DNA of 15,079 nucleotides from an uncultured Oscillospiraceae bacterium (GCA_900554775.1 USIK01000010.1:1-15079), one strand, 5' to 3'; counted from the stretch's first letter, positions 6,979 through 13,140 are shown. Numbers and translations: made by a program. Notes: generated by a model not told the origin, from the letters alone.

Positions 6979-8172
6979 TTATCTGTCTTCGATTACTTCT
7001 AAAGCCGGGAGTGGTTTTCCTTCAAGGAATGTAAGAGATGCGCCGCCGCCGGTTGAAATGTGTGTCATTTTGCTTGCAAAGCCAAGCTTATAAATAGCTG
7101 CTGCAGAATCTCCGCCACCAATGATTGAAATTGCGCCGCTTTCAGCAATAGCTTTAGCAACTGCGAATGTTCCGCTTGCGAAATTTTCCCATTCAGAAAC
7201 ACCCATAGGTCCGTTCCAAACAACTGTTCCAGCGCCTGCAATTGCTTCCGAGAATAATTTTGCAGTTTTCGGTCCGATATCAAGTCCCATCCAGCCGTCA
7301 GGGATTTTATCAAAAGAAACTACTTTGTATTCAGCGTTAGGATCATATTCTTTTGCAACTTTAACATCAATAGGTAAAAGAAGTTTAACTCCTTTTTCTT
7401 TAGCTTTTGCCATCATGTCTTTTGCAAGGCCGAGTTTTTCGGTTTCGCAAAGTGAAGTTCCAACTGAATATCCAAGAGCGTTAGCGAATGTATAAGACAT
7501 TCCTCCACCGATTATAAGAACATCAACTTTATCAAGCAAGCTGTTAATTACGCCAATTTTATCTGAAATTTTTGCTCCACCTAAAATTGAAACAAAAGGT
7601 CTTTTAGGATTGTTAAGAATTCTTGACATAGTTGAAATTTCTTTTTCAATCAAGAAGCCATATCCTGCTGGCAAAAGTTTTGCAACTCCTGCAGTTGAAG
7701 CGTGAGCTCTGTGCGAAGCACCGAAAGCATCGTTAATGCAAACGTCAGCCAAACTTGCGAGCTTTTTAGCAAACTCAGGGCTGTTGCTTCTTTCGCCATC
7801 TTCAAAACGGATGTTCTCAAGCATGCAAATTTCGCCTGGCTTCAAGCTGTTTACTATTCTCTTTGTGTCTTCTCCAGCAACATCTTTAGCAAGTTTGACA
7901 TCTCTGCCCAAAACTTCTTTCAAGTACTTTGCAACAGGTTTCAAAGATAATTTATCTTCAAAGCCGTTTTTCGGTCTTCCTAAATGAGAGCAAAGAATTA
8001 ACTTAGCGTCATTATCAATAAGATACTTTATCGTTTTTAAAGATTCATCTATGCGTTTAGTGTCGGTGATGTTTCCTTTTTCATCGAAGGGAACATTAAA
8101 GTCGCAACGCAAAAATACTCTTTTACCTTTAACGTCAATGTCTCTTACAGTTTTTTTATTTAAGTAATCCAA
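6979..8172 (-). CDS. pgk: Phosphoglycerate kinase
   Basis: This 397-residue glycolytic enzyme transfers phosphate from 1,3-bisphosphoglycerate to ADP, giving ATP and 3-phosphoglycerate in the cytosol. Its length is normal for bacterial Pgk. Family signatures are intact: RCDFNVP (22-28), SHLGRP (62-67), ENIRF (119-123), GGAKISDK (198-205), WNGPMGV (319-325), GGGDSAAA (352-359) and STGGGASL (373-380). Translation starts at TTG (8170-8172), with an AAGGA about nine bases upstream. It has its own SigA promoter in the 97-base gap below abrB and its own terminator. No other glycolytic gene is in the window, so here pgk is not in the common gap-pgk-tpi cluster. Confidence 0.98.
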   Translation of the reverse strand: MDYLNKKTVRDIDVKGKRVFLRCDFNVPFDEKGNITDTKRIDESLKTIKYLIDNDAKLILCSHLGRPKNGFEDKLSLKPVAKYLKEVLGRDVKLAKDVAGEDTKRIVNSLKPGEICMLENIRFEDGERSNSPEFAKKLASLADVCINDAFGASHRAHASTAGVAKLLPAGYGFLIEKEISTMSRILNNPKRPFVSILGGAKISDKIGVINSLLDKVDVLIIGGGMSYTFANALGYSVGTSLCETEKLGLAKDMMAKAKEKGVKLLLPIDVKVAKEYDPNAEYKVVSFDKIPDGWMGLDIGPKTAKLFSEAIAGAGTVVWNGPMGVSEWENFASGTFAVAKAIAESGAISIIGGGDSAAAIYKLGFASKMTHISTGGGASLTFLEGKPLPALEVIEDR

Positions 8173-8221
8173 ATTCAGACATCCTTTCTATTTGTTGTTA
8201 ATTTTGAAACTGTATTTTTTA

Positions 8222-8250
8222 ATTATACAGTGGTTTTAATAATTTTTCAA
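8222..8250 (-). promoter_or_regulatory. SigA-type promoter of pgk
   Basis: On the minus strand TTGAAA (8245-8250), a 17-base spacer and a perfect TATAAT (8222-8227) are seen. The leader to the TTG start is about 43 bases. Confidence 0.8.
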
Positions 8251-8269
8251 GTGTTACTTAAACAAAGCT

Positions 8270-8524
8270 TTATTTAGCTTGCTTAATAACCTCATTCATG
8301 CAGTTTTCGCAAACATTTTTGCCTTTAAATGTCCTCATAGCCTCAGAGTTGGAGCAAAAAATGCACTGAGGTTCATATTTCCTAAGAATTATCCTATCTC
8401 CATCAGTGAAAATTTCAAGAGAATCCCTGGGCTCTATATCAAGAATTTTTCTGAGCTCCATAGGAAGAACCACCCTTCCAAGCTCATCTACTCTTCTGAC
8501 AATTCCAATTGATTTCATACCCAT
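8270..8524 (-). CDS. abrB: AbrB-family transition-state regulator with Cys4 tail
   Basis: This 84-residue DNA-binding protein has an N-terminal swapped-hairpin AbrB/SpoVT domain (residues 4-50: GIVRRVDELGRVVLPMELR, then DSLEIFTDGDRIILRKY). The tail carries two CxxC pairs (C54/C57 and C72/C75), likely a small zinc knuckle, as in the usual clostridial AbrB. AbrB proteins repress stationary-phase and sporulation genes during growth and are in turn repressed by phosphorylated Spo0A. Two starts are possible, ATG 8524 and ATG 8518 (Met3). Neither has a strong Shine-Dalgarno site. The 5' leader is about 70 bases. A promoter whose -35 overlaps a Spo0A-box-like sequence lies upstream. No clear terminator separates it from pgk, so some readthrough is possible. 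Confidence 0.95.
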   Translation of the reverse strand: MGMKSIGIVRRVDELGRVVLPMELRKILDIEPRDSLEIFTDGDRIILRKYEPQCIFCSNSEAMRTFKGKNVCENCMNEVIKQAK

Positions 8525-8599
8525 CTTTCAATACACTACCCTTTTAAATTAAAATTTAAGAAATCCCATAATTTCTCCGGGCACCCAGCCCTATTTAGA

Positions 8600-8628
8600 A
8601 TTCTACTATTTTTTTTGGCTTTTGTCGA
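8600..8628 (-). promoter_or_regulatory. abrB promoter with Spo0A-box-like -35
   Basis: On the minus strand TCGACA (8623-8628), a 17-base spacer and TAGAAT (8600-8605) each match SigA consensus at 5 of 6. On the plus strand the -35 reads TTTTGTCGAGA, and its TGTCGAG matches the 0A box TGTCGAA at 6 of 7. Binding of Spo0A-P here would block RNA polymerase. Confidence 0.65.
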
Positions 8629-8678
8629 GATATGTTTTTCACCATAATAATCTAGGTTTTTTAGTAAAAAATAGTAGA
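8602..8678. repeat. 13-bp inverted repeat in the abrB-spmA gap
   Basis: TCTACTATTTTTT (8602-8614) is repeated inverted and exact at 8666-8678, with 51 bases between. A further CTACTAT copy lies at 8714-8720, and a small palindrome TTTTTTAGTAAAAAA at 8657-8671. The left arm covers part of the abrB -10 and spacer. The rest of the 8525-8761 gap holds no gene that I can see. Confidence 0.6.
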
Positions 8679-8773
8679 CTTTTAACATCATTAGTAATAT
8701 TCTCAAACCCGCACTACTATCTATTTTAGAAGGTATTAAATTTGAAAAAACACAGTGGAAGGTGCAAAAAAAT

Positions 8774-9358
8774 ATGATGAATTATATTTGGGGTTTCTTT
8801 TTAATTTCAAGCGTAATTTGCGCACTTTTAACAGGAAGAACCGCAGAGCTTTCAAACTCAGTTATGGCGGGAGCTTCGGACGCTGTGGGGCTTGTGATTT
8901 CAATTCTTGGAATGATGGTACTTTGGACGGGGCTTATGAAAATAGCCGAAAAATCAGGTTTAACTTCAATTCTTGCCCGGGTTTTTTCGCCTATAATAAG
9001 GTTTTTATTCCCTGACTTCCCGCCTGACAGCCCTGCCGGTAGAGCCGTGTGCATGAATATAACCGCTAATATGCTCGGGCTTGGCAACGCCGCGACGCCC
9101 TTCGGGATAACCGCAATGAACGAAATGCAAAAACTAAACAAAAACAAATCCACCGCAACGAAAAGCATGATTATGTTCGTGGTGATAAACACAGCTTCGC
9201 TGCAGCTCTTTCCAACGCTTCTTTGCACCATACGGCAAAAATACGGTTCACAAAACACACTGGATATCCTGCCTTGTTTGTGGGTTTCTTCGCTTGTGGC
9301 TTTAGTCATTGGGGTAATTTTAACAAAACTTTTTGAAAAAACGGAGAAAATTAAATGA
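8774..9358 (+). CDS. spmA: Spore maturation protein SpmA
   Basis: This 194-residue integral membrane protein has a nucleoside-recognition (Gate) type fold. With SpmB it is needed in Bacillus for full dehydration of the spore core. Hydrophobic segments lie near residues 4-18, 37-54, 62-78 and about 133-180. The conserved middle GRAVCMNITANMLGLGNAATPFGITAMNEM is diagnostic of the family. The frame is open to a GTG at 8762, but that codon overlaps the GGAAGGTG Shine-Dalgarno (8757-8764). The ATG at 8774, nine bases downstream, is the better start and gives the usual family length. Its stop overlaps the spmB start by four bases (ATGA), so the two are translationally coupled. No convincing promoter was found; a lone TAATATT (8695-8701) resembles a mother-cell SigE -35, without a good -10. 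Confidence 0.95.
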   Translation: MMNYIWGFFLISSVICALLTGRTAELSNSVMAGASDAVGLVISILGMMVLWTGLMKIAEKSGLTSILARVFSPIIRFLFPDFPPDSPAGRAVCMNITANMLGLGNAATPFGITAMNEMQKLNKNKSTATKSMIMFVVINTASLQLFPTLLCTIRQKYGSQNTLDILPCLWVSSLVALVIGVILTKLFEKTEKIK

Positions 9359-9876
9359 GCAATTTGGGATTTTATGTAATACCGCTGATGATATTGACAA
9401 TAATAACATTAGGTTTTTTAAAGAAAATAAATGTTTTTGACGCCTTTCTTTCAGGGGCTGGCGAAGGGGCAAAATCATGCATGGGGCTTATCCCCTCGCT
9501 CGTTGGCTTAATAGTAGCTGTTAGCATGCTTAAAAGCTCGGGCGCATTTGATATATTCACTCACGCCGTTTCGCCCATTTTCAAATTTCTAGGCCTCCCT
9601 GCAGAGGTTGTTCCGATGGCGCTTTTAAGGCCTGTTTCAGGCAGTGGCTCGATAGCAATTTTGGATAACATCCTAAAAACGCACGGGCCTGACAGCTTCA
9701 TAGGCCGGCTTGCCTCGATAATGTCCGGCTCGACGGAAACAACTTTTTACACCCTTGCGGTTTATTTCGGAGCGGTTAAAATAAAGGATTCAAAATACGC
9801 AGTGCCCTGCGCTATTATGGCCGATGTGGCGTCAGTTATAATGTCTTTAATTACCTTAAAATACTTTTTTTCATAA
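9355..9876 (+). CDS. spmB: Spore maturation protein SpmB
   Basis: This 173-residue membrane protein is the partner of SpmA. Hydrophobic segments are at about residues 5-20, 42-60, 68-95 and 150-172. The conserved LLRPVSGSGSIAILDNILKTHGPDSFIGRLASIMSGSTETTFYTLAVYFGAV stretch (about 89-142) is characteristic. Length is near the family norm. Its ATG lies within the spmA stop and is preceded by GGAG eight bases upstream. A small Cys-rich gene follows 18 bases later, on the same transcript. Confidence 0.95.
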   Translation: MSNLGFYVIPLMILTIITLGFLKKINVFDAFLSGAGEGAKSCMGLIPSLVGLIVAVSMLKSSGAFDIFTHAVSPIFKFLGLPAEVVPMALLRPVSGSGSIAILDNILKTHGPDSFIGRLASIMSGSTETTFYTLAVYFGAVKIKDSKYAVPCAIMADVASVIMSLITLKYFFS

Positions 9877-9894
9877 AAATCATGGAGGTTTAAA

Positions 9895-10119
9895 ATGAAG
9901 CTCGAAAACGAACTTGACTTTGTCATCGGAGGAGCGAAAATCGACAAAACTACTCAAGGTAAATTCAAAAGGACATTTAATTCTCAAATGTGCAACTGCG
10001 GACTTTTTGAATCATCTTTCACGAAATGCAGCGTGAACATTTGCGACAACTGCCTTTGGTCAAGAGCACCCGAAGAAAACACCACTGTAACTTACTGCAC
10101 CAAACAAAAAACCACCTGA
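9895..10119 (+). CDS. Small Cys-rich cationic peptide with double-glycine-type leader
   Basis: This 74-residue product matches no family I know. Its first 13 residues, MKLENELDFVIGG, fit the double-glycine leader pattern of bacteriocin and RiPP precursors: acidic residue, Leu, hydrophobic residue at -4, Gly-Gly. The remaining 61 residues carry six Cys (C33, C35, C45, C50, C53, C68) and a net positive charge (about seven Lys and two Arg against two Asp and three Glu). The gene is real by its signals: GGAGG six bases before the ATG, 18 bases after spmB, and a terminator whose stem contains the TGA stop. No peptidase-transporter or modifying enzyme is in the window. It could instead be a zinc- or disulfide-stabilised spore protein co-expressed with spmAB. 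Both readings are inference. Confidence 0.78.
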   Translation: MKLENELDFVIGGAKIDKTTQGKFKRTFNSQMCNCGLFESSFTKCSVNICDNCLWSRAPEENTTVTYCTKQKTT

Positions 10120-10138
10120 AAATCAGGTGGCATTTTTT
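10106..10138. terminator. Bidirectional terminator overlapping a stop codon
   Basis: A perfect 8-bp stem, CCACCTGA (10112-10119) and TCAGGTGG (10123-10130), is flanked by A6 on the left and CATTTTTT on the right. It can end both the plus-strand peptide gene, whose TGA lies in the stem at 10117-10119, and the minus-strand gene ending at 10137. Confidence 0.88.
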
Positions 10139-11135
10139 ATTTAACAAATTTTTCTAAAACTTTTCTGTTCTTTGAAAAAAACTTTGTTCCAGCTTTTATT
10201 TGGCTTTTATTTTTCGAGCAAACTGCAACTAAACACATGAAAATAATTTTATATGCGTCGATAACCAAATCTCTTCCGGCTACAACTTCACCTGACTGCG
10301 CAGTTTTTAATCTATTTCTTTTGTCTTTTCCCACCCAAGATAGATACCTCGAAGCTAATTTTCCGCTCTTTTCAACGAAAGAATTATATTTCTTTACATA
10401 ATCTTGTTGTGCTTTTATTGAAGTAGCATTAATTTTATCTTCGCTTACTTTTTCCGCCATTTTAAGCACTTTATTTATTAACCTTTTAGCTCCATCATTT
10501 CCTTTAAGGTTCTTAAGTTCTTCTTTTAATTTTTTCTCTGCCTCTTTCATTTTATTTCTTTCCACCACAATGTTAGCAGCATTACTAATATATTGCATAC
10601 CAGCTGCTGAAATTCCCACGGCACCTCCTATTGCAGCTCCGCCACCTAAAATACCAAGGCCTACAGGCGGTAAAACTACACAAGCCATCATAGCTGGCAA
10701 TAAAGCAAATAATGCGCCAGTAAGAGCTCCTGCACCTCCAAAGGCTACAGCTATACCCAAAGATAACGTTGTTAAATGGGCCAAATATTTAAAAAAGTGA
10801 TCATAAATTTCATTATATTTATCGGAGCCATCATTATTTTTCAATTTTACTATCTCGTCTACTAATCTTTTAAGTTCTTTAGCGTCTTCTTCACTAAAAT
10901 TTTTAATATCAACTGTTCCACTTTCCAGAGCCAATACTGCGGCTTCTACCTTTAAACTCCTGTAATCTTTAAGAATTTTTTCGCAATATTTTCTGTAGGT
11001 GCTTTTTGCTTTTTTGCCTCCAGGGCCTTCGTTTTCAAGACGGTAAATCATCATAAGCCCGCCTTTAGTCCCATAAATTCTTCTCAAATCTTTGATCGGC
11101 ATATATTCATTTTTGGCTTTATATTTTGTTGCCAT
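10137..11135 (-). CDS. C-terminal part: YGTKG module, membrane-hairpin-like insert, CSKN module
   Basis: This part covers 332 residues after the first ATG downstream of the TAG. Order: an N-terminal module shared with the neighbour (YMPIKDLRRIYGTKG, MMIYRLE, then DYRSLKVEAA, residues about 11-70); an acidic helix (75-100); a Gly/Ala-rich hydrophobic stretch (about 117-187) long enough for two membrane helices, with glycine-zipper-like repeats (GILGGGAAIGGAVG); a charged coiled region (190-245); and a C-terminal module shared with the neighbour (KYNSFVEKSGKLASRYLSW, MCLVAVCSKN, to 332). It has no signal peptide. The ATG at 11135 has only GGTGA two bases upstream, a poor ribosome site, and no TTG or GTG occurs between it and the TAG. 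Independent translation is therefore doubtful. Function unknown; a pore-forming or membrane-acting role is a guess from the insert. Confidence 0.65.
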   Translation of the reverse strand: MATKYKAKNEYMPIKDLRRIYGTKGGLMMIYRLENEGPGGKKAKSTYRKYCEKILKDYRSLKVEAAVLALESGTVDIKNFSEEDAKELKRLVDEIVKLKNNDGSDKYNEIYDHFFKYLAHLTTLSLGIAVAFGGAGALTGALFALLPAMMACVVLPPVGLGILGGGAAIGGAVGISAAGMQYISNAANIVVERNKMKEAEKKLKEELKNLKGNDGAKRLINKVLKMAEKVSEDKINATSIKAQQDYVKKYNSFVEKSGKLASRYLSWVGKDKRNRLKTAQSGEVVAGRDLVIDAYKIIFMCLVAVCSKNKSQIKAGTKFFSKNRKVLEKFVK

Positions 11136-11297
11136 TTCACCAATAAAATTGTTAATATCATTGAACGACCCGAATTTCGATTTAATATAACTTTTTACTT
11201 TTGCCGCATCTTTTATAATCTCTTTGACGTCTTGTTCGCTGCCGCTTGCGCTCGCAGGGCTTTCTTTTGGTGCTGCAGGCGCTGGGGCAGGCGCAGG

Positions 11298-11624
11298 CTA
11301 AGGTGCAGGAGCAGGCGCGGGTATAGATTTCCTTATGGATTTTCTTTCTACTTTTGTTTTCGCTTTGGTTTTCCCTAAGCCTAATTTTTTGTTAATTGAA
11401 GCCAAATCGGCTATCATTTGTTTTTCCAAAAAAGATATTTTCTTTTTTGCATTTTCTATGCTTTTCTCGTCATTATAGTCGGAGCCTTCAACAATGCTGT
11501 TGAATCTTTTGGTGTAATTCTCCCCTGTTTTTTCGTCTTTACTATAAATCTCAGTTAAAACTCCATCCCAAACCTTTTTCCTAAGTTCATCATATTCTTG
11601 TTGTGCTTTTTCTAGTTTTGCCAT
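11298..11624 (-). CDS. N-terminal part: charged helical domain ending in a Pro-Ala linker
   Basis: This part is 108 residues if TAG stops translation. It is a highly charged helical segment, beginning MAKLEKAQQEYDELRKK and related to MAELNEEYEKLKE of the paralogue. A Lys/Arg-rich stretch follows (KTKAKTKVERKSIRKSI), then PAPAPAP up to the TAG. The ATG at 11624 is preceded by GGGGGAG seven bases upstream. An in-frame ATG at 11681 lies inside the -10 region of the promoter, so it cannot be the start. The basic stretch plus Pro-Ala linker suggests a tether between two domains of one protein rather than a natural C-terminus. Confidence 0.7.
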   Translation of the reverse strand: MAKLEKAQQEYDELRKKVWDGVLTEIYSKDEKTGENYTKRFNSIVEGSDYNDEKSIENAKKKISFLEKQMIADLASINKKLGLGKTKAKTKVERKSIRKSIPAPAPAP

Positions 11625-11679
11625 AAATTCACTCCCCCAAACCACATTTATTTTGTTTAAAAAGGCATTCTTATACATC

Positions 11680-11707
11680 ATTATAAATATATATTTATTA
11701 TTGTCAA
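11680..11707 (-). promoter_or_regulatory. Consensus SigA promoter of the split gene
   Basis: On the minus strand TTGACA (11702-11707), a 16-base spacer and TATAAT (11680-11685) are both perfect hexamers. The leader to the ATG at 11624 is about 49 bases. It lies about 25 bases beyond the terminator of the upstream paralogue, so the two genes are transcribed separately. Confidence 0.85.
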
Positions 11708-11732
11708 GTGAAAAAATTATATACTTTTACAT

Positions 11733-11769
11733 AAAAAGTAGCCACCTGAAAATCAGGAGGCCACTTTTT
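11733..11769 (-). terminator. Terminator of the intact paralogue, overlapping its stop
   Basis: Arms 11733-11749 and 11753-11769 form a 17-bp stem with two mismatches and a 3-base loop, and on the minus strand the stem runs into CTTTTT. The gene's TGA (11753-11755) lies in the stem. The core CCACCTGAAAATCAGGAGG matches the terminator at 10112-10130 at 18 of 19 bases. Confidence 0.85.
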
Positions 11770-12985
11770 GGTCAACAAATTTCTTTAAAAATGGTTCATT
11801 TAAATCAAACCACTGTAACCCTTGTTTTATATGTGTTTCGTTTTTTGAGCAAACAGCAACCAAACACATCAAAGCAACTTTGCATGTGTCCATAGAAAGG
11901 TTTCTTTCAAAATGAGTTTTCCAATTATGTTTTCTTAATCTCAAAAATCTATTGATCTTAGCTTTTCCTTCAGTTTTCAAATAAACTGCCGCTAATTTGC
12001 CACTTTTTTCAATAAAAGCATTGTATTTTTTCAAATATTTTTGCCTTTCAAGAACCGCATCGCTATTAAGCGAGCTGCTTTCAATACCTCTAATTTCCTT
12101 CACAACTTTATCAATCAACTTTTTGCGATCTTTGTTTCTTTCTCCCTTAGTGTCTTTAAGGCGCATGATTTGGCTCCTTGTGCTCAAAATGAATTTCCTT
12201 AAATCAAATCCATCTTCCTTTGGGTTGGCTAGTTTGAATTTCTCATCAGCAAAGGGTTTTGCATATTTTTTCAAACCTTTTTCTTTATATTCAAGTTTAT
12301 TGAGTTCATTTAAAAGCTCATTGAGCTTTTCGGCGTCTTCTTGGCCGAAATTTTCATCGTTAACACCGATATCTTCGCTTTGCAAAGCGGCTATAGCAGC
12401 CTCAACTTTTAAAGACCTGTATTCTTTAAGAATTTGGTCGCAGAACCTTCTGTAAGCGCTAAAATATTTTATTTTCTTTAATTTGCCAAAACCTTTTTTA
12501 ACGCTTCCGTCTTCAAGGCGGCACATCATCATTAAAGCACCTTTCGTGCCGTAAATTTCTCTCATGTCTTCAAGCGGCATGAATTCATCTTTGCCTTTAT
12601 AATTTTGCGAATATTCCGCTACTTTTGATTTAAAGTAACTTGAGTTGCCTATTTTAGATTTAATATATGTTCTTATTTTTTCTTCTGCTGCTTTTACTTC
12701 ATCTTCAGGGTCGTCATCGTTGGCCTCTTCCTGCAGAACTTTGAAGCCTTTTATGCCAGCACCAAGGCTTTTTATCTTGCCTTCCACAACTTCTTTCAAA
12801 TATTTCATTTTTTTCGTTGCGTCTTTTACTTTGCCTTTTTCATAGAGTTTCTCGATTTTTTCAAATTCCTTAGTGTATTTATCATGATATTTTTTATCTC
12901 GTTGTTCCAAAAATCCTAATCCTTCTTGTTCGTTGCCTCGCACGCTTTCTTTTAATTTTTCATATTCTTCGTTTAATTCTGCCAT
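11753..12985 (-). CDS. Intact paralogue of the split gene, 410 residues, unknown
   Basis: I do not recognise the family. The protein is soluble, Lys/Glu-rich and nearly all helical, with no signal peptide or membrane segment. An N-terminal charged helical region (1-95) is followed by an acidic hinge (ANDDDPEDE, about 88-98). Next come RTYIKSKIG, the shared module FMPLEDMREIYGTKGALMM / KEYRSLKVEAAIAAL (about 135-200), an acidic segment (205-235), a charged helical region where the neighbour carries its hydrophobic insert (about 240-300), and the shared C-terminal module (KYNAFIEKSGKLAAVYL, MCLVAVCSKNETHIKQG, about 325-395). The ATG has AGGAGGA seven bases upstream. It has its own strong promoter and terminator. 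A duplication followed by exchange of the middle segment best explains the pair. Confidence 0.8.
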   Translation of the reverse strand: MAELNEEYEKLKESVRGNEQEGLGFLEQRDKKYHDKYTKEFEKIEKLYEKGKVKDATKKMKYLKEVVEGKIKSLGAGIKGFKVLQEEANDDDPEDEVKAAEEKIRTYIKSKIGNSSYFKSKVAEYSQNYKGKDEFMPLEDMREIYGTKGALMMMCRLEDGSVKKGFGKLKKIKYFSAYRRFCDQILKEYRSLKVEAAIAALQSEDIGVNDENFGQEDAEKLNELLNELNKLEYKEKGLKKYAKPFADEKFKLANPKEDGFDLRKFILSTRSQIMRLKDTKGERNKDRKKLIDKVVKEIRGIESSSLNSDAVLERQKYLKKYNAFIEKSGKLAAVYLKTEGKAKINRFLRLRKHNWKTHFERNLSMDTCKVALMCLVAVCSKNETHIKQGLQWFDLNEPFLKKFVDQKVAS

Positions 12986-13035
12986 AAAATCATCCTCCTA
13001 TTTTGAATTTTTTATACAATTCAGGGTATATATAC

Positions 13036-13063
13036 ATTGTATACATTCATTTTGATTTGTCAA
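13036..13063 (-). promoter_or_regulatory. SigA-type promoter of the intact paralogue
   Basis: On the minus strand TTGACA (13058-13063), a 16-base spacer and TACAAT (13036-13041) are seen. On the plus strand the -35 context TTGTCAAGTGAAA matches that of the split gene for 13 bases. The leader is about 44 bases. Confidence 0.8.
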
Positions 13064-13100
13064 GTGAAATTTTTATTTATTTTATATATTTTTTAAAAAT

Positions 13101-13129
13101 AAAAATCCACCCGAATTTCTTCAGGTGGA
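13101..13129 (-). terminator. Terminator of the nifS-nifU operon
   Basis: TCCACCCGAA (13106-13115) pairs with TTCAGGTGGA (13120-13129) with one C/A mismatch and a 4-base loop. On the minus strand ATTTTTATTTTT follows. It again carries the CAGGTGG core. Confidence 0.83.
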
Positions 13130-13140
13130 ATATTTTCAAT

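Larger units (their letters stand above)
10137..11624 (-). pseudogene. Paralogue-family gene split by an in-frame TAG (or read through)
   Basis: The reading frame from the ATG at 11624 to the TAA at 10137 is one frame of 496 codons interrupted only by TAG at 11298-11300 (codon 109). The sequence on both sides is a Pro-Ala alternation with TAG sitting at an Ala position. The codons after TAG align, without gap in logic, with the intact paralogue at 11753-12985: KSYIKSKFG against RTYIKSKIG. The whole is thus one gene by descent. Whether it is a fresh nonsense mutation, a sequencing error or a read-through codon cannot be told from one sequence. A strong promoter precedes it, and no other gene here ends in TAG. 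The two halves are described separately. Confidence 0.8.

Noticed and set aside
8270..8300. Possible terminator after abrB (AAGC...GCTT)
   Set aside because: Only a 4-bp A/T-rich stem with no T-run; not enough to call.
8782..9309. 175-codon minus-strand frame opposite spmA
   Set aside because: It is a shadow of spmA, whose family sequence, ribosome site and coupling to spmB are clear.
9895..10119. Assigning the Cys-rich peptide to the SCIFF/ranthipeptide class
   Set aside because: Six Cys are present, but the spacing and leader do not match the SCIFF pattern, and no radical-SAM enzyme is nearby.
11271..11325. GC-rich GCAGGC-type repeats as a CRISPR or mobile element trace
   Set aside because: They are simply alternating Pro and Ala codons of one linker in the coding frame; no spacers or direct-repeat structure.
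11625..11681. Upstream ATG extending the split gene by 19 residues
   Set aside because: It lies within the -10 region of a perfect promoter, so it would not be in the transcript; the ATG at 11624 has the Shine-Dalgarno site.
11997..12455. 152-codon plus-strand Ser/Leu/Phe-rich frame
   Set aside because: Composition is the complement of Lys/Glu-rich helix codons in the paralogue gene; no ribosome site or promoter.
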